A stretch of DNA of 8,626 nt, taken from positions 1 through 8,626 of the forward strand of contig CAZUUO010000029.1 in the NCBI GenBank assembly GCA_964622665.1, written 5' to 3'. The number at the start of each line of letters is the position of its first letter. Position 1 is the first letter of the stretch. A program made the position numbers and the translations under genes. Source of the stretch: CAZUUO01 sp964622665 (GTDB lineage Bacteria > Patescibacteriota > Patescibacteriia > Magasanikbacterales > GCA-002688135). Under the pieces are notes generated by a model. The model worked only from the letters and a program-made list of their open reading frames with translations, did not search any database and was not told the DNA's origin. Shown piece by piece: positions 5,584-8,626 of this stretch.

Positions 5584-5599
5584 ACACATATTAATGTGT
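5584..5599. promoter_or_regulatory. Inverted repeat in the DoxX leader (candidate operator)
   Basis: ACACAT-ATTA-ATGTGT, a 6-bp inverted repeat with a 4-nt centre, just downstream of the predicted transcription start and 22 nt before ATG 5622. This is a typical position for a repressor operator; as an RNA hairpin it would be weak and lacks a T-run, so it is not a terminator. A second small repeat, AGTCA (5603-5607) and TGACT (5617-5621), abuts the start codon. Confidence 0.4.
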
Positions 5600-5621
5600 A
5601 TAAGTCATAATTTTTTTGACT

Positions 5622-6005
5622 ATGATGGATTCAAAGTCATGTGCGGCGTGGGGATTGGTATTAATTCGTGTTGGTTTAGCTGCGGTATTTATTGCTCACG
5701 GCTACGCTAAACTTGCTAATATTGATCAAACTATCGCATTTTTTGGATCAATGGGTCTTGCGTCATTTTTTGCATACCTTGTTGGTCTCGTAGAATTGCT
5801 CGGTGGTCTCGCAATGTTGCTTGGTGTATACACGAAGTACGCGGGCTACTTGTTGGCGATTGTCATGTTGGTCGCTATCGTTAAAGTGAAATGGGCAATG
5901 GGTTTTATGATGGGATGGGAATTTGATCTTGTCTTATTGCTTAACGCGCTTGCAATTTCATGGACGGGTCCGGGAGAATATACTCTCATGAAGAAATTAG
6001 CTTAA
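5622..6005 (+). CDS. DoxX-family membrane protein
   Basis: A 127-residue integral membrane protein of the DoxX family, which includes subunits of thiosulfate:quinone oxidoreductase in archaea and many small proteins of uncertain, redox- or stress-linked function. Family features are the opening R16-V-G-L with H26-G-Y-A-K30-L, helix 2 containing E58-L-L-G-G-L with LLGVYT (66-71), helix 3 with MLVAI and K88, and the E100-F-D-L helix ending in G116-P-G118. Four hydrophobic helices are visible (about 10-30, 48-68, 73-90, 101-115), the normal size and topology. The start could be ATG 5622 or the adjacent ATG 5625; an upstream TTG at 5616 is not favoured. It has its own promoter and a strong terminator, so it is probably monocistronic, although it follows the membrane protein/ferredoxin pair. 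The precise reaction is not predictable from sequence. Confidence 0.9.
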   Translation: MMDSKSCAAWGLVLIRVGLAAVFIAHGYAKLANIDQTIAFFGSMGLASFFAYLVGLVELLGGLAMLLGVYTKYAGYLLAIVMLVAIVKVKWAMGFMMGWEFDLVLLLNALAISWTGPGEYTLMKKLA

Positions 6006-6014
6006 AGATATAGC

Positions 6015-6047
6015 AAAAGCGCGGTTACAGCCCGCGCTTTTCTTTTT
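6015..6047 (+). terminator. Intrinsic terminator after the DoxX gene
   Basis: A 10-bp stem AAAAGCGCGG (6015-6024) and CCGCGCTTTT (6032-6041) with a 7-nt loop, followed by a T-rich tail. The A-rich left arm and T-rich right side could also allow activity in the opposite direction. Confidence 0.92.
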
Positions 6048-6058
6048 ATTCTGCACAG

Positions 6059-6067
6059 TGGTAGAAT
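6059..6067 (+). promoter_or_regulatory. Extended -10 promoter for the DUF2207-like gene, rsmI and metG
   Basis: TGG followed by TAGAAT (6062-6067, 5 of 6) forms an extended -10 element with no good -35. A start near 6074 would give a leader of about 27 nt before ATG 6101. Placement directly after the DoxX terminator supports a new transcription unit here. Confidence 0.5.
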
Positions 6068-6100
6068 AATCTTACTATCTACCTTTTGCTTGCAATTGTT

Positions 6101-6937
6101 ATGAAAAAACTACTTATATCAGTGCTATTGGGATTTACCCTGTTAATACCGCATATCACCATGGCCGCTTCTTCCTTCGTTGTTCCTAAAATTGTGAATG
6201 CTGATTTTGTCGGTAAACTTCAACGTAATGGTACGATGCTGGTCATGGAACAAATTCGTTTTAATCCGGGTAGTGAGCCACAAAAACATCTCACCCGTAA
6301 CTTACGCAAAATTCTTGCTGATGGAAAACAAGAACTATCGTTTTCTGATTTTGCACTAATTGATGAAGCGCGAAAACCTATTCCATTTTCAGTTACCCAA
6401 GAATCAGATCGCGCTATTGTCACCTTTGGTGAAAAAGATGCGACCGTCGATAAAGAAATGGTGTATGTATTAACCTATACTGTTTCTGGGGCTGCTATCA
6501 TTGACGGTGATGCATGGACAGTACGTGCAGCATTTTTGGATCAGCAATTTGTCTACTCTATTCCTAAAGTTACAGCGACCATTGTGTTGCCTCGTGAATT
6601 GCCCAATCGAGAATTTCAGTTTTGGTGTTCAAAATTGATTAATGGGGAAGCCACTGAATGTACTACGCGGCAATTTCGCTCAAAGGATCAATTGCTTTCA
6701 GACGCGGTTATGGGAAGTGTCGTACAAATGCCTGAAAAGGGGGAAATGCTCATGCAGCTGAAATTACCCAAAACTTATTTAACGGAGTCAACGCATACCA
6801 TTCAATTTTTTGATTATGTTGCAAAGTATTGGATGTATGAATTGTTAGGTGTGCTTGTTGTTGGATTTTTGATTGCAGCATTACGCCATAAGGGAACTGA
6901 TGACGAGGTAACATCACCTGATGATGGGGGATTATAA
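6101..6937 (+). CDS. Exported, membrane-anchored protein with a DUF2207-like extracytoplasmic domain
   Basis: A 278-residue protein with a signal peptide (MKKLLISVLLGFTLLIPHIT, probable cleavage after M21-A22 or A23), a secreted domain of about 220 residues, one C-terminal transmembrane helix (about 243-261) and a short acidic tail. The exported part resembles the N-terminal domain of DUF2207 membrane proteins: an early beta strand with G-T-M-L-V-M-E-Q-I-R-F, HLTRNL around 64-69, the VTFGEKDATVDKEMVYVLTYTV segment region (about 105-127), and a hydrophobic proline-containing strand VTATIVLP. C176 and C187 could form a disulfide. Many DUF2207 proteins are much longer with a large C-terminal membrane and Gly-rich part, absent here. 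ATG 6101 is preferred over a TTG at 6086; no Shine-Dalgarno. It is separated by 1 nt from rsmI, a conserved-looking compact arrangement, but no functional link is apparent. Topology is confident; the family match is by eye. Confidence 0.75.
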   Translation: MKKLLISVLLGFTLLIPHITMAASSFVVPKIVNADFVGKLQRNGTMLVMEQIRFNPGSEPQKHLTRNLRKILADGKQELSFSDFALIDEARKPIPFSVTQESDRAIVTFGEKDATVDKEMVYVLTYTVSGAAIIDGDAWTVRAAFLDQQFVYSIPKVTATIVLPRELPNREFQFWCSKLINGEATECTTRQFRSKDQLLSDAVMGSVVQMPEKGEMLMQLKLPKTYLTESTHTIQFFDYVAKYWMYELLGVLVVGFLIAALRHKGTDDEVTSPDDGGL

Positions 6938-6938
6938 T

Positions 6939-7619
6939 ATGGAAAAAGGAATATTATATATTGTTGCAACACCGATTGGGAATCTTGATGACATTACGTT
7001 ACGCGCTATTCAAATTTTGAAAGCTGTTGATGTGATAGTGTGTGAGGACTCGCGCGTAAGTGCAACGTTGTTGAAAAAATTAGGTATTGAAAAAAGGCTA
7101 TTGGTAATTCATGAACATACTGACAGTGTGGTGTTGCGTCAGTTTGTACAAAGTTTAGCCGATGGGGTGCAAGCGGCACTTATTACGGATGCGGGAACGC
7201 CTGCGATTGCTGATCCTGGGACTGCGGTTGTATCGATGGTTGCAAAGTTGCATCCTGAGGTGAAGGTTGTTCCTGTTCCTGGAGCAAGCGCGGTAGTTGC
7301 TGCGTTATCGGTTTCGGGAATGTATGCAAACCAATTTGTATTTTGGGGATTTGTTCCGCACAAAAAAGGACGAGCCGCTTTTTTTCAAGAAATTGAAAGT
7401 AGTGATAAGGTGAGTGTGTTGTTTGAGACGCCTCAACGGATTGCACAAACGATGCAAAGTTTATCTGAATTTGCAGAACCTTCTCGTAAGATTTGTGTGG
7501 TGCGTGAATTAAGTAAGCAATTTGAAACGGTGTATCGGGGTACTGTTGCTGATGCGGCTACGTTATTACCAGAAAAAGAAATGAAAGGAGAATTTGTCTT
7601 AGTAATTGATTGTAATTGA
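6939..7619 (+). CDS. rsmI: 16S rRNA (cytidine(1402)-2'-O)-methyltransferase RsmI, short form
   Basis: An SAM-dependent tetrapyrrole-methylase-fold enzyme that 2'-O-methylates C1402 in the decoding centre of 16S rRNA. Motifs in order are LYIVATPIGNLDDITLRA (6-23), CEDSRVSATLL (35-45), LITDAGTPAIADPG (81-94), VVPVPGASAVVAALSVSG (about 110-127), FWGFVPHKKGR, VLFETPQRI, and VRELSKQFETVYRGT, ending in EFVLVID. These are all characteristic of RsmI. Length is 226 residues against about 280 in E. coli; the missing part is the C-terminal helical domain after the methylase core, so this is a core-only version. ATG 6939 (MEKGILYI) is preferred; an in-frame ATG at 6921 overlaps the previous gene. A G-run at 6926-6930 could act as a weak ribosome-binding site. 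It is 1 nt from the preceding gene and 1 nt from metG. Confidence 0.93.
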   Translation: MEKGILYIVATPIGNLDDITLRAIQILKAVDVIVCEDSRVSATLLKKLGIEKRLLVIHEHTDSVVLRQFVQSLADGVQAALITDAGTPAIADPGTAVVSMVAKLHPEVKVVPVPGASAVVAALSVSGMYANQFVFWGFVPHKKGRAAFFQEIESSDKVSVLFETPQRIAQTMQSLSEFAEPSRKICVVRELSKQFETVYRGTVADAATLLPEKEMKGEFVLVIDCN

Positions 7620-7620
7620 T

Positions 7621-8626
7621 ATGAAACACATATACATCACCACACCTATTTATTATATTAATGACAAACCACATATTGGTCATGCGTACACTACCATTGC
7701 GGGTGATATTTTGGCGCGCTATCATCGTATGATTGGAAATTCGGTTACCTATGTAACAGGTACCGATGAAAATTCTCAAAAAAATCTTGAAGCATCACAA
7801 AAGGCAGGAGTTGCTGACATGATGACTTATTTGGATTCGATGAGTGCGTTGTGGCAAGATACATGGAAGAAGTTGGATATTTCTCATGATGATTTTATTC
7901 GTACCACACAAGGTCGTCACCACACCGCGGTTGCGAAATTTTGGGGATTAGTAAAAGAGAGGGGTGATATTTATAAAGGTAACTATGAAGGTTGGTATTG
8001 TGTGGGATGTGAAGCATTTTATTTGGAGAGTGATTTGGTAGAAGGAAATTGTCCAACGCACAAAAAACCAGCACAAAAAATTGTTGAAGAAAATTATTTT
8101 TTCCGTTTGACAGCGTATCGTGATGCGTTATTGGCACATTTTGAAGCGCATCCAGATTTTGTACAACCTGTTTCACGACGCAATGAAATTATCAACTATA
8201 TCAAGGATAACATGATTGATGTCAGTATTAGTCGCGTTAACGCAAGTGTGGGAATTCCCGTACCCGATGATGCTGACCACAAAATTTATGTGTGGTTTGA
8301 TGCGTTGATTAATTATTTGTCGGTTGTTGGATTTGGTAGTGATGAGAAAAAATTTAATGAAAATTGGCCGGCGTATCTGCACTTGGTGGGGAAGGATATT
8401 TTGAAATTTCATTGTGCGTTGTGGCCAGCAATGTTACTGTCGGCAGGTTTAGAATTACCAGCTCATGTGTTTGCTCATGGACATTTTACGATTGATGGTG
8501 AAAAAATGTCGAAGTCATTGGGAAATGTGGTGAATCCGGTTGAAGTGATGGAAAAGTATGGCAATGATGCACTTCGTTTTCATGTGATGCGCGAAATTCG
8601 ATTTGGAGAAGATGGCGATTTTTCAT
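7621..8626 (+). CDS. metG: Methionyl-tRNA synthetase (3' end outside window)
   Basis: The class I enzyme that charges tRNA-Met with methionine. The N-terminus KHIYITTPIYYINDKPHIGH holds the HIGH motif (H18-I-G-H21), and ATP binding is completed by KMSKS at 295-299. The zinc knuckle is C127-x2-C130 and C144-x2-H147, the single-knuckle arrangement known from Thermus-type MetRS rather than the four-Cys E. coli pattern. About 335 codons are present, covering the catalytic domain (Rossmann halves and connective peptide); the anticodon-binding domain and stop lie beyond the right edge. ATG 7621 follows the rsmI stop after 1 nt with no Shine-Dalgarno, so translation is probably coupled. Function is certain. 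Confidence 0.97.
   Translation, partial: MKHIYITTPIYYINDKPHIGHAYTTIAGDILARYHRMIGNSVTYVTGTDENSQKNLEASQKAGVADMMTYLDSMSALWQDTWKKLDISHDDFIRTTQGRHHTAVAKFWGLVKERGDIYKGNYEGWYCVGCEAFYLESDLVEGNCPTHKKPAQKIVEENYFFRLTAYRDALLAHFEAHPDFVQPVSRRNEIINYIKDNMIDVSISRVNASVGIPVPDDADHKIYVWFDALINYLSVVGFGSDEKKFNENWPAYLHLVGKDILKFHCALWPAMLLSAGLELPAHVFAHGHFTIDGEKMSKSLGNVVNPVEVMEKYGNDALRFHVMREIRFGEDGDFS

Noticed and set aside
6926..6931. G-run as a true Shine-Dalgarno for rsmI
   Set aside because: GGGGGA is 8 nt from the ATG but lacks the AGGAGG core, and it is part of the coding end of the upstream gene; at best a weak site.
7139..7446. Minus-strand frames within rsmI
   Set aside because: They are antisense to conserved RsmI motifs and give low-complexity translations; shadows.
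1..8626. CRISPR arrays, insertion sequences, tRNA or rRNA genes
   Set aside because: I saw no regularly spaced repeats, transposase motifs, terminal repeats or tRNA/rRNA-like structures. No gene-free stretch exceeds about 100 bases.

Overview
The window looks like a stretch of a small, low-GC bacterial chromosome. It is densely packed, with spacers of 1-7 nt inside gene clusters, and TGA is used as a stop (it ends the rsmI-like gene at 7617-7619), which argues against a UGA-recoded lineage. Nearly all starts lack a Shine-Dalgarno sequence. The RsmI-like protein is short, and rsmI is packed directly against metG. Together these features suggest a Candidate Phyla Radiation (Patescibacteria) type genome, but this is an inference from style and gene content; no ribosomal RNA or marker tree is available here.

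Layout. On the minus strand from 1 to 1415 lie a partial membrane/coiled-coil protein of unknown function (runs off the left edge, with its own strong promoter and SD) and a complete FAD/NAD(P)H oxidoreductase of the ferredoxin-reductase family. From about 1440 rightward everything is on the plus strand. First comes a compact Fe-S assembly operon: an IscR-like Rrf2 regulator with three cysteines, a cysteine desulfurase (IscS/NifS) and a NifU/IscU-type scaffold, closed by a strong intrinsic terminator at 3938-3961. Next come a 402-residue polytopic membrane protein of unknown function and a small three-cysteine ferredoxin predicted to carry a [3Fe-4S] cluster, then a DoxX-family membrane protein with its own terminator at 6015-6047. 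The last cluster holds an exported, membrane-anchored DUF2207-like protein, rsmI (16S rRNA C1402 2'-O-methyltransferase) and metG (methionyl-tRNA synthetase, cut by the right edge).

How the genes may work together. The regulator, desulfurase and scaffold form a minimal Fe-S cluster factory with no HscA/HscB chaperones, A-type carrier or ISC ferredoxin inside the operon. The divergent flavin reductase and the downstream [3Fe-4S] ferredoxin are natural candidates for an NAD(P)H-to-ferredoxin electron chain; the ferredoxin's cluster would be made by the neighbouring machinery. The regulator lies between the reductase and the assembly genes, where it could sense cluster status and control both directions. 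DoxX and the unknown membrane protein may link this redox island to the membrane, but nothing in the sequence proves that.

The most unusual observation is the C-terminal part of the NifU-like scaffold. It looks like the BFD-type [2Fe-2S] domain of NifU, with all four cluster cysteines replaced in register by Asp, Asp, Asn and Asn, while the three scaffold cysteines and the Asp of the N-terminal IscU-like domain are intact.
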